Source of the DNA: Stenogyne calaminthoides
Lineage: Eukaryota; Streptophyta; Magnoliopsida; Lamiales; Lamiaceae
NCBI GenBank assembly: GCA_037126765.1
Contig: JBBCBC010000001.1
Location: 32,410,804-32,474,803, forward strand
Reading direction: 5' to 3'
DNA: 64,000 nt
The notes under the pieces were generated by a model, which searched no databases, was not told the origin of the DNA, and saw nothing but the letters and a program-made list of their open reading frames with translations. A program made the translations under genes and the position numbers. Shown one piece after another: positions 44,344 through 54,375 of the stretch (its first letter is position 1; the number at the start of each line of letters is the position of its first letter).

Positions 44344-46179
44344 TATTGGGATAACATATGTCAGGATCTATCGGGATGACCTCATAAACACAATTTTAAA
44401 TTAACAATTATTACTAGCATGAATTTTCCTAAGTGAATTCAAATAATAATCAATCCAACAACAACATGCAAATAATATTTCACGTAAAAGATCCTAGCAT
44501 GCGGAATTTCTAGGAGTTTACGTAAACGTACCCGTTGGAGAGACGATCTGAGACAGACAGGATCAAGTATCTGGATACCCACCAAAAATACTTCTCAAGT
44601 ATTCCCAAGTCCTCGTCCAATAACCCCGGTGGAAGGTTCTCCGATGAACGATTTATAAAACAAAGGAAAATAAAATCATTGTTGCACCACCTTTGTGGAT
44701 TTCTAATATTTCCAACGCATGGAACACTAGTTGGAGATGGAAAATTCATCCCCTATTTATAAGTGAGGGAGCGTTCGAAATTTTCAAGGCAATTAGGGCT
44801 AGGAAAGATCTTTTCTTGATCTCCAAGAAATCTTGAATATATCTAATATATTCTTCTTGCCACGTGTATTTTTCCACAAAAATCTCACACCCTTATTTAG
44901 CCATAAATTTCAAAAATTACAAGAAGATTTGCAAGATTGGATCTTTCTTGAATTTATGAGATATTCTTGTATTCCAAGGATACATATCTTTCACCATAAA
45001 ATATTTCCAAGAAAATCTTTCTTCCCTTTCTTTTTACATAATTTTAGAAAATTACCAATTAAAGAAGCCAAGTGGGAGTTTTCTTGAATTTATGGGATAA
45101 TCTTGTATTCCAAGAATACATTATCTCCTTTCCATGAAATTTTTTCAAGAAAATCCTTCTCCCTCTTTTCTTTAATATTTTCGAAAAAAATTAGAAAATA
45201 TTGCAACAATAAATTTATTTTATTTTAAGCACCTTATATTTATTGGACTATAATTTGGGCTACTTGAGGGGCCTTTAGGAGAATTAAGATGGATCTTCCA
45301 ATGGGCTTCTGAATTCCAATGCCACAATATAATTCAGCCCATTAATATTAATTAATGCCACTATATAATTAATATTGCACTATCCAATCTTAACCCAAAT
45401 TACGGTAATATGGCTCCCGGTTATTATTTCCCGTGTTTAAGATTATTTAGTCCATTAATTAATTAAGCCACTGAAAAGCTTTATATTAATTAATATTTTT
45501 ATCCTTGGAGTAAGGACAACCCAGCTTTATTATCCATACCGGAAAATTAATTCCACTTGCAAGATTTGATATGATAAAGGTTCCGGGCCCACCAAGGGGA
45601 CCAATCAAGCAAGACATTTCAAGCACACGATTCTCTGTATTAATTTAGCAACTGTCATGCAATTAATATTATTGCCCAAGATATAGGGTATCGAAGTTGC
45701 AATGATTCTCTTCTCATTTACAAGTTAGAGCAATAACTACTAATCACACACAGTCCTTATTAAGTGACAGATATTAAAAAATCAACACCACTGAGGTCTA
45801 ACTCTTCATCCCTTAAGTCAGTGCGAATGAGTTTATCCTCTCTGTAGGTCCGCTTCAGCACATCGAATGCACTAGTGTAATCTCTTGGTCAAGACAAGTC
45901 AATCTGAGACTTACACATCAACTTCTACCAATAGATTGTTCGGATCTATCTAAGTTGTGAAACACACACTCGTTTACAAGGAAATGTTAACGTGATCTTC
46001 TGTGATCTGGTATCACCACGTTAACTACAATGTAACGCATGCTACGAACGGTTTGCAATAAATATATATAACATTCAATCATATTTAAAGCAACAATGAT
46101 AAACGATTTATTTCAGTAAATAAGTGTTTAATACATAGGTTATACAAAGTAAAAGCATACTTTCACGTATAACCCAACA
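44344..46179 (-). mobile_element. CopE 5' LTR
   Basis: A 1,836-bp LTR, TATTGGGATAAC...TAACCCAACA. The first dinucleotide on the plus strand is TA where TG is expected (one change). TATA box on the minus strand (TTATAAATAG) at 44,753-44,762. Confidence 0.9.
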
Positions 46180-46199
46180 ATATATATATATATATTTGT

Positions 46200-46683
46200 G
46201 ATATAAAATCAATTATTTGATTTTTTATGGAACAAGATTAATGAGGTATCATGCCAACTCATCATCCACATAATTAATTCTACTCAAATAAATTATAGAA
46301 TATTTTTAATATACTATACTCTAAACCATGAACCTTAAACCCTAAAACATGAACCATTTGGGTCGGGTGAACCATGAACCACTCGGGCCAGGTTGGATCA
46401 GGGCCGGGTAATTTTTTTTTTTGAACTGAACTGAAAAAAAAAACTAATTTTTTTTTTACCCAGCCCGGACCCAACCCAGCCAGACCCGAACCCGGTTCGA
46501 GTGGTTCATGGTTCACCCGACCCGAATGGTTCATGATTTAGGGTTTAGGGTTCATGGTTTAGGGTATAGTATATTATAAAACATTGTATAATTTATTCAA
46601 GTAAAATTAATTATGTGGATGATGAGTTGACATGACACCTCATTAATCTGGTTCCATAAAAAATAGATAGTGGGTTCTATCAC

Positions 46684-46700
<17 letters not shown>
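46200..46700. mobile_element. Hairpin (foldback) MITE, about 0.5 kb
   Basis: Nearly the whole element is one inverted repeat. ATTTTTTATGGAACAAGATTAATGAGG at the left is matched at about 46,640-46,665, and the complementarity runs through CATCATCCACATAATTAATT and the CATGAACC..GGGTCGGGTGAACC module to a small A/T-rich centre near 46,420-46,455. It lies between TA repeats. Telomere-like CCCTAAA motifs occur on both arms. The frame at 46,280-46,534 is a by-product. Confidence 0.8.

Positions 46701-46722
<22 letters not shown>
46687..46722. repeat. (TA)n microsatellite
   Basis: TA repeat at the right side of the hairpin element. Confidence 0.9.
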
Positions 46723-46727
<5 letters not shown>

Positions 46728-47833
46728 TGAACATGGTATTTTATGTGTGTGAGATGATGTTGATGTTATAGTGTTAGAAAAAAATTAATAGCAAGGTTAC
46801 AGGCTTACTTATATTTATATTTAGATAATGTTGGGTTAAATACGGGTGATCGTGACATTATGTTTCTATATTTTAGTTAAATTGAATGATATTATAAAAA
46901 AAATCAGTTTTTTTCTAAAGCCCACGGCCCAACCCTCCCCAACCAACGGCCCACGCGAGCCAACCAAAATTGGTCCGCTCCCTGGCGGGCTCGTAAATAC
47001 TCAATCTAACCCACTTCATATATAGGCGGGAGCGGGCCAACCCAACTTGCCAGACCTATTTTGACAAGTCTAATTTTGATATAGATTATATCTTTTAAGT
47101 TTTGATTATTAGTATATTGATTATTAGTATATTTTTTTATAAAATTTCTAATATCTCATATAATGTACGATTGATATTAAAAAATATTAAATGTATGGTT
47201 GAGATTAAACTTAAAATTAGAATTATTAAGATTATAGAGATATTGAAATAGTGTGATTTGGCTTTGCCTAAAATTTTGTCTTTATATATATTGAAGATAC
47301 GGTTGAAAAATATAAGGAAAAATTGGATTGAAGAAAATAGGGAAATAGACGAGCTTCATTCTCGCGATAGAACGTGTATGTATAAAAAAATAAGTTTCAT
47401 TCTCGCAATAATGTGTATGTATAAAAAATGTGGGGGGTCCTTGCCGGAAAGGGACTCTATGCAGTGACACCAGCTGCACTACCATAGAGTCGTGTATGCC
47501 CCCGATTTATCATTCTCTTCGACTCATAAAGATAGTCGTAATTACTTTTTTGTGTATCTCAAGTTAGAGTTATTTCTAAATTTAAAATGTATAAATTATT
47601 TAAAATATTTCAATTTATGGATATTAGGAATAAACATGTTTATTATTTTTAATGAAGTCCATATTGTAAATATCGGTATATTTCGGAACATTATAAGTAA
47701 AATAAAGTATTTTATGTATAAAATAATGATATTTTATTGATCTCTATAAAAACTCCAAATATGATTGTCTTGTGGGATAGGGGGAGTAATAATTATCATT
47801 CATAGCAAGTCTTGCATGAGATTAGATATGAGT
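46723..47833. other. AT-rich DNA with a hAT-like GC-rich motif
   Basis: 46,915-47,075 has GGCCCAACC, GCGGGCTCG and GGCGGGAGCGGGCCAACCC motifs like those near 11,650, suggesting a remnant of a non-autonomous hAT element. The rest is AT-rich with no gene. A short inverted repeat GACTCTATG/CATAGAGTC occurs at about 47,453-47,491. Confidence 0.35.
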
Positions 47834-48033
47834 GAGTCTCATGTGCACCAGATGCACTGTGCACTCTATAGTGTATTAAAGAAATATACAATTTTTCTAT
47901 ACTGAAACGTGCAATTTGCGCTCATGAAACAAGTTGCATTTTTCAATATAAACAAATTGTACAAATTATATATATTTAAAATATATTATGAAATGTTCGG
48001 TGCATCTACTGCATACAAGACTTAGTCGGCATA
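47834..48033. mobile_element. Possible small MITE
   Basis: Imperfect inverted ends AGTCTCATGTGCACCAGATGCA and (reverse complement of the right end) AGTCTTGTATGCAGTAGATGCA. No certain duplication of the target. Confidence 0.4.
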
Positions 48034-48224
48034 TATATTTCCCAACAAATCATAGATCGACCGGTCAAATATAGCGGATCTGCTCTCTTGAGAAAGCAGT
48101 GTAATACTGTTCAATTTAATATGTAATACTTTTGCAATATCATTTTTAGTGTACCCAATTATATAGACACATTGAACTATACACATAGATTAAGATTTAA
48201 AAAAATGCGAAATATGCTACAGGA

Positions 48225-48664
48225 TATATAATTAGAGATGGGAATGGCAAAATGGTTATGGCAGGATGTTTGGAAATCCCACCACCGGGCACTGTCATCG
48301 CTGCTGAATTGGAGGCTATACGCAGGGGGCTCTTACATTGTATCCAACAAAATCTGTCTCAACTCCAGGTCCGATTCGATTCACAGATGGCCATTGCGGC
48401 CATATCAAAGAAAGTGACGTATTATGGCCCAGAGACTTTCGTCCTCGATAGTTTACATGAAATGAATTTGGCGGTCCTACTTCACCTTTTGCCCCCGTAA
48501 GTATCTTCTTGGGGCGCACAATCTTGCCAAATTTGCGACTACGTCTCCCGGTCCTCACGATTGGTCCGGCGCAGGGATTCCTTCCTGGATTAGCTAGATA
48601 GGTTGACAGTTACGATCATATCAGTTCTGTGTTCCAGGAGTGGGTTTGTTTTTCAAAAAAAAAA
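48225..48664 (+). mobile_element. 5'-truncated LINE, RNase H end and poly(A)
   Basis: The plus-strand frame 48,252-48,500 reads VMAGCLEIPPPGTVIAAELEAIRRGL and DSQMAIAAI, the RNase H-like C-terminus of plant L1-type LINEs. AHNLAKFA and a stop follow, then an A10 tail (48,655-48,664). TACAG near 48,218 and 48,666 could be a short target-site duplication, but this is uncertain. Confidence 0.7.
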
Positions 48665-49585
48665 TACAGAAGTAAATTTTTTATAACTCTATTTAATTGT
48701 TACACTTTTTAACATAATTAATGCATGTGGTTATATAAATAAATAAATTAGGAAAAAAGAATCTATGTGAACATTCTCATACAATTGAGAATTTCATAAA
48801 AAAAAAATCTATATAATTAAAACATAGAAAGTTCAAGTAAAAAAATAATAATATTCACCCAAAATTGTTATTGACCCTTGAGAAATTATTATTTAGCATT
48901 ATGACCTACGAAATATGGTTAAATCGTGAAATATTTTTATTTTTCTATTTTAGTTTGTTTGGATAAATAAATTTGTACAAGTGCCCAAGTCCACCTGTAA
49001 AAATCAATTGATAAATTTTTTGTATGCATTGTATGTACTGCCGTGTAATTCAAACAGAATTAGATTTAACTGATATTTATTTATCACTTACTAATATTAA
49101 TTGTTTTAGTTCAATAGTATTGATGATACAACCGTTGGACGATGCATTACTCACGTTAATTACAGTAAAACATCTCCAAATTAATAACCTCTCTAGTTTA
49201 ATAATTTTCTTTGGTCCCGACTTGGGCAATTTTACTAAATTAATAATTTTAATAAATTAATAAGATAATAATTTTTTAAGGACCCTTATATAAATATATG
49301 GTCTCATCAACATGATAAATTAATAATGTCCAAAAATTACAAAGATAACTAGAATTATTTAATAAAACATAAATTTATTTTTATTTGTTGTTTATTAAAA
49401 TTTAAATCAAAATAAATTTATTCTCTAACTTTTCTTCGGCGTCTAAAGCTCTAGTGTGGCGTTCTCGAATTGAAACAAAAAAAAATCATGGATTTCCCAT
49501 ATAATTAAGTTTAAGTTCCCTGAATATAAATATCTCTATTAATAAATACATTTTTTATTTTATCAATTATTTATTAAATTATTTA
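48665..49585. other. AT-rich non-coding DNA
   Basis: No gene seen. About 49,165-49,265 (CTCCAAATTAATAACCTCTC, GGTCCCGAC) is echoed at 49,795-49,850 on the other side of the Stowaway element, so an older repeat may be present. Confidence 0.4.
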
Positions 49586-49784
49586 CTCCCTTCGTCCCAC
49601 GATTACTTGAACAATTGTCTTATTTGGACGTCCTAACATTACTTGAGTATTTTCAAAATGAAAACAAACATAATATTAATACACTCACAACACCCTTATT
49701 TTATTCCACTCAAATCCATTAAAATTCATTTTACTTGATTTGCGTACCATTTTTACTGTTTAAGTCTTCATGGGACGGAGAGAG
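49586..49784. mobile_element. Stowaway MITE, TA target site
   Basis: A 199-bp element with ends CTCCCTTCGTCCCA and TGGGACGGAGAGAG, flanked by TA (49,584-49,585 and 49,785-49,786). This is the standard Stowaway (Tc1/mariner-type) terminal sequence. Non-coding. Confidence 0.92.
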
Positions 49785-49786
49785 TA

Positions 49787-50228
49787 TCAATTAATTAATA
49801 CATCTCTAAATTAATGAAATTTCACCGTCCCAACAATATAATCTTTCCTTCCCCAACCACCCCACACGTTTGTGTGCAATTCAACGTCACACGTTCCTTT
49901 TATAGGAGTATTATAATATCGGTAAGATTTGAATTAGATTTAAAACTGAATTAAATTTGGAGTAATACTTTTGCGAATCAGGTTTATGCATGAACTCTAT
50001 CACTATTGCATATAAAAATTATTGTTGTTTCAAAGTTTTTTTATTTTTTAAAATATTGATAATTTTTTTACATAATAATAATATTTTTTGTCCATAACAA
50101 TGATAATTTTTATACATAGTAGTGATATTTAAAAAATTAAATTCACCGTACATTCGAATTCACGCGAATTTTGTCTTAAATTTGTTAGGTAAGACGCATA
50201 GACCATGATCTGTTCTGAGCAATAAAAT
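49787..50228. other. AT-rich non-coding DNA
   Basis: I see no gene or clear repeat boundary here. Confidence 0.5.
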
Positions 50229-51351
50229 ATATAGCGACTTTTTTTTTTAAAGATAAAAATGAATATATATCTTTGAGTACAAATGGTACTCAAATCCCAT
50301 CAATTACAATTTGCAAGCCAAAATAAATTCAATTACAATTTATCCGAAAGACACTCTAACGGTTGAGTGTTCCATGCATGAAACAGAACGGAGAAAGATA
50401 ACAGATAATGCGCCCGAATCCATTTCCAATAACATAATTTAATTCCATCAATCAAATCTTCAAGCGAATACCTGCTCTCCTTGAAAATGAGCTCGTTCCT
50501 ATTCTTCCAAATCTTCCAAACAATACTTTGCCAAACAAGACCCAAAATCTTCCTTCTTAAAACACTTTGTTCCAAACCCACAAATTCCAGAAAATGATCC
50601 GAGACACAAGATGAGTACAAGACTGATTTACCAAGCCAACGCAGAATTTCACTCCACACCAAAATGACCAAAGAACAAGTAAAAAGGAGGTGATTTGAAG
50701 ATTCCACTGCCCTAAGACATGAAGAACACGTACCCGAACCAATGCCGTCATGCACACCACACTTCATGAGATTCTCCTTATATGGAGTCCGATCTCTAAT
50801 AGCTTTTCAAGAGAATGCACTAACTTTAGAAGGCACCGCCTTCCACAAGAGTTTCTTCCACTGGAAAGAATCAATGTCTCCCATCAACGCATCATTTGTA
50901 AGGACCACGTACATATCCTTAGTAGCGAATTTGCCACTCTTGATACCCATCCACCGCCACGAATCCTCCGCCAAAGTATTAGTGTTATACCTGCAAATAC
51001 AGTTCCACATTTTCAAGAAATCAAGAATTTCGAGCCATGTAAAAAATCTATCCCACTTAAACAACCACAACTCCCCAACACCATCGAACATGTCTCGGAC
51101 ACACTTATCTTTTTGAGACGACAAACTAAACAACTTAGGAAAACGATCTTTTAAAACAACTCTACCCTTTACCCACGGATCCGACCAAAACTTGACTGGT
51201 CACTCATTCCCCAAGACAAAACACAATTTATTACGGAACAAACATCCTACCTTACCCCACCACAACCCATAGAGATCTCTGAACCATACCGACTATTTTG
51301 ACGACTCATATGTACTAACTGACTCCCTCATACCGACCCATATAGCGACTT
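50229..51351 (-). mobile_element. 5'-truncated LINE with 12-bp TSD
   Basis: ATATAGCGACTT occurs at 50,229-50,240 and at 51,340-51,351. Between them, on the minus strand, are about 1.1 kb ending in a short poly(A) at 50,241 (preceded by GTACTCAAAGATATATATTC, a usual plant LINE 3' end). The coding part includes the zinc-binding domain after reverse transcriptase. Truncation at the 5' end plus poly(A) and TSD indicates target-primed reverse transcription. Confidence 0.92.
50333..51330 (-). pseudogene. LINE reverse transcriptase zinc-binding domain (zf-RVT)
   Basis: The frames 50,807-51,133 and 50,333-50,767 together encode the C-terminus of a plant non-LTR reverse transcriptase. The first has WRWMGIKSGKFATKDMYVVL and FQWKKLLWKAVPSKVSAFSW. 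The second has CSSCLRAVESSNHLLFTCSL, VWSEILRWLG and VWQSIVWKIWKNRNELIF. They are in different frames, so at least one frameshift is present. The polymerase domain is missing. Confidence 0.85.
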
Positions 51352-51429
51352 CTTCCACAACCATTTTTTATTTAATATCTCTCCATCATGTTTAATCACG
51401 TTTCCTCTCTAAATTGAATAGATTACATA
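51352..51429. other. Short spacer
   Basis: AT-rich sequence between the LINE and the Mutator-type MITE, with no feature. Confidence 0.5.
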
Positions 51430-51797
51430 TAATTAAAGGGGTAATTCTTGGTGGACAGATTTTGCCCTGGACATAAAAGGTTATTTTAGGCCTTACAAAT
51501 TTTATTTAGACATTCAATGATTATTATACCCTTATTAGGAAAAAATATCTGAAATAAGTTATAAAAAATAAAAAGAACTGAACTACAGTCGTCATGAGTG
51601 CCGACGCCTCCGCTAAGTTATAAAATTTATAGAATCTAGTTTGACCCTCCCACAACCACTCCACCACTAATCCACTAAAAATATTATACCAGGACAAAGT
51701 AATAATTATGTAATATTAATAACATTAAACTTAAACTTTCTTTTTAATGATTCTGCCCTGGACATAATCTGTCCATTTAGCACCTCCCTAATTAAAG
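51430..51797. mobile_element. Mutator-type MITE with 9-bp TSD
   Basis: The element, 51,439-51,788, is 350 bp and is flanked by TAATTAAAG at 51,430-51,438 and 51,789-51,797. The terminal repeats are imperfect: GGGTAATTCTTGGTGGACAGATT against GGGAGGTGCTAAATGGACAGATT. A 9-bp duplication is typical of Mutator-like elements. Non-coding. Confidence 0.88.
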
Positions 51798-52049
51798 ACA
51801 GATCAACATATATTACGAGACTTAGCTACCCACATTGATTTTAATTTTTTTTAAACACACATTAATTTTAATTAATCACACATTTGCGACATCTTGGGAC
51901 CTAGATTGGATTTTCTATCGTATTTTACTCCCATTTTATTTAATCATTTCAGACAAGAAATATATAGGAAAATCAATAATCTTAAAAAGTACACACAAAA
52001 TACAAATTAGTTGCACGATAAAACTGATTTTACAAAGAGTATATCTCGA
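51798..52049. other. AT-rich non-coding DNA
   Basis: No feature seen. Confidence 0.5.
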
Positions 52050-52347
52050 GTGAAACTTGTTCATAGTATGAAATATATACCATTATACTTACAAAGTAAT
52101 ACCACTACACTTATTAACTGATATTATTATACTTATAAATTGAGATCATAATATTAAATACTATAGATACTAGTTTATAGGAGTAGTGATCACTTTATAA
52201 GTGTAATGATATGAATTTCATACTTTCTTTTTTTGTCAAGAAAAATGAATTATATAAACACAGGGCTGTCCAGGTACGAGGAATACCAACAGCTAAAAAA
52301 AATACAGTACAAATCATAGATATGAATTTCATACTATGAACAAGTTT
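52050..52347. mobile_element. MITE with a LINE fragment inside its right terminal repeat
   Basis: The left end GTGAAACTTGTTCATAGTATGAAAT is inverted at the right end (ATTTCATACT..ATGAACAAGTTT) once the inserted 94 bp plus one 17-bp duplication are disregarded. Inner motifs ACCATTATACTTACAAAG and CTTTATAAGTGTAATG are also complementary. A shorter relative lies at 11,839-11,934. Confidence 0.75.
52208..52335 (-). mobile_element. 94-bp LINE 3' end with a 17-bp TSD
   Basis: GATATGAATTTCATACT occurs at 52,208-52,224 and 52,319-52,335. The enclosed 94 bp read on the minus strand end in ATTCATTTTTCTTGACAAAAAAAG, a LINE-like tail. It is an extremely 5'-truncated insertion. Confidence 0.8.
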
Positions 52348-52597
52348 TATAGAAAAAAATTGTGCTTTACAAAAGACCTTGGCCTTTTACATTTCCACAT
52401 ATTCTTACTTTAAGTTGAGCATGCGTATTGTCTTGTGATCATCATAGTCTCATTTTCTTATTGGTATATATACACATATATATGTATATGTTACTTTTTC
52501 CTATTTATTTTCCATGACTCGAATTCATGACCTGACTAGTTTAAGGTAATGGAGCTCTAACCAAAGATAACTCACTTCGTTCATTAATTTGCATATT
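52348..52597. other. AT-rich spacer left of CopB
   Basis: No feature. ATATT at 52,593-52,597 would be one copy of the CopB target-site duplication. The other is beyond the window. Confidence 0.4.
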
Positions 52598-54166
52598 TGT
52601 AGGTCCCGAACGGGTTTTGTGAGGAGGCGTAAGTCTAGAGGGAGGGTGAATAGACTTAAAAACTTTTTCTTGGTCGGGTGTGATGGCGATTAGCTTTGAT
52701 CGAGTCTTGAGTGAATCGGTTTGGGTGATAACCAACTTACTAATCGCTGAAGGCGGATCGATTCGGTAACTATCGGTTTAAGCGATGTGTCGCGAAGCTA
52801 AGTTTTACCCGTGTGAAAAACCAGTTTTGATAAATCAGATTCCAAAGTTAGTCTTTTAACCAGTTGACTGAAGTGTCAGGCTTGATCAGATCAGAAGCTT
52901 GGTGCTAGCTGATCTCAACTTAGAATATGTATGCTGCTTTAAAAGTTGTGTGCGATTGTGTAAACATTAATCAAAGCGATAAAGGCACACAAGATTTATA
53001 GTGGTTCGGACAAACCGGTCCCTACGTCCACTCTTCCCTATCACAAGGGCACCAACTAAACCAACTAGACTTAGATTTTTGTGTTAGTCCAACACAATTA
53101 CAATCGACAGATATTTAAAGAGTTCTCACTCAACCGATCCCGAATCTGAACTAGAAACCCTGATGCGAAATCTTGCTAAACAACTTAACCTAACTTTGGG
53201 TTTGGATAAGATTGTTTTGGTTCCAACTATGAAATCTTTTCTAGTGTTTAAGATAGCCTATCAGCTAGATGAAAAGATTTCTATGCTAAGAACTTATGGG
53301 ATGAACACTTAATAAAAATAATCTTCTTGTTCGTGTTCTTCGTGCGGAAATCTGATTATAGCTTGAGCTTCTTGATCGTTTCAGGGTTTCCGTGTCTTCA
53401 CTCTGAAGTGTGATCCCATATTTATAGACCTCGAAATCAAAGAGCCGTTGGAGAGCAATTTGAATTTCAGGCTATATTTGGTAGGCTTGCAGGATTGATG
53501 TGACGTGCTTCAGGAATGGCATGGCCGAAAGCGTGAATAGTGTCTTTTATATCCGTTGGAGAAAGCAGCACCAAATCCCGTAATTGCCGGCTCCGATCAT
53601 ACGTGTCTTGTTCTCATTGGTTAACAGACGCACTTTTCAGTGTTGTTCTTCCAACTAAGTTTGACATTCTTTTTGTTCAGACCATCGTCGTATGATTAGG
53701 TGAAATATCAGTTTTCACCTGGTGAGCTGACCTGATCAGTCAAAGCTGATCAGTCTACCTGATGGAGTCTTCTGGTGCCGGTTGACTTAGCTTCAACTAG
53801 CAGACTCGGCTGATGTAGGTCTTCTGGTCTGATCTTCTGGAAGTCATCTGATCTTCAAGTATTCTGAGTTTGAGCTTCATGACTTCAGCTGAGATATCTG
53901 ACTTGATCAGATCGATCTGATCTTCTGTTCTTCTCTTCCATTCTGGCCTGTTGGATATCAGATATTCTTTGGGTCTTCAGATCTGACCTATACATATTGA
54001 GGTTCCCCCTCAATATGTGACCTATCTATTACATCAGTTGTTCTATACTGTAATTATCAACTGGTATTCTATAAACGATAATATAAACATCAGTCAGCTA
54101 ACAGGTCTGACTGGTCCTATTACATGTGTTTCTGGAACTTTCATCAAAACACTAAATTTCCCAACA
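52598..54166 (-). mobile_element. CopB 3' LTR
   Basis: A 1,569-bp LTR, TGTAGGTCCCGAACGGG...TTTCCCAACA, with TATA box at 53,418-53,426 (minus). The polypurine tract follows at 54,167-54,181. The first 200 bases show CG where other copies have CAG/CTG; most of the remainder keeps CAG/CTG. Confidence 0.92.
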
Positions 54167-54375
54167 ATTTCCCCATTTTTGATGAAACCAAAACACTTTG
54201 AGAAACCAATCACAGTTGATAAATATAGAACAGTAAAGAGCACATAATCAGAAGACAATAAGATTTTGTCTTAGGATCAGAAAAATAAACTTTTCTCATT
54301 AGATTTGTTGATTACATGTTACATCAGAAAAGTTTGAATTAAAAAACAGCTGATCCTGAGAAGTCTTCTGATTCT

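Larger units (their letters stand above)
39635..46179 (-). mobile_element. CopE: internally deleted Copia element, TSD ATATA
   Basis: Direct LTRs at 39,635-41,459 and 44,344-46,179, related to the Cop1 LTR. The interior (41,460-44,343) contains leader, gag, protease and only the start of integrase. The rest of integrase, reverse transcriptase, RNase H, the polypurine tract and 13 bp of the 3' LTR have been deleted in one step. ATATA flanks both ends, but within a TA repeat this is weak evidence. Non-autonomous derivative. Confidence 0.9.

Noticed and set aside
48225..48500. Host RNase H-like gene
   Set aside because: Short, followed by poly(A), and typical of a LINE C-terminus.
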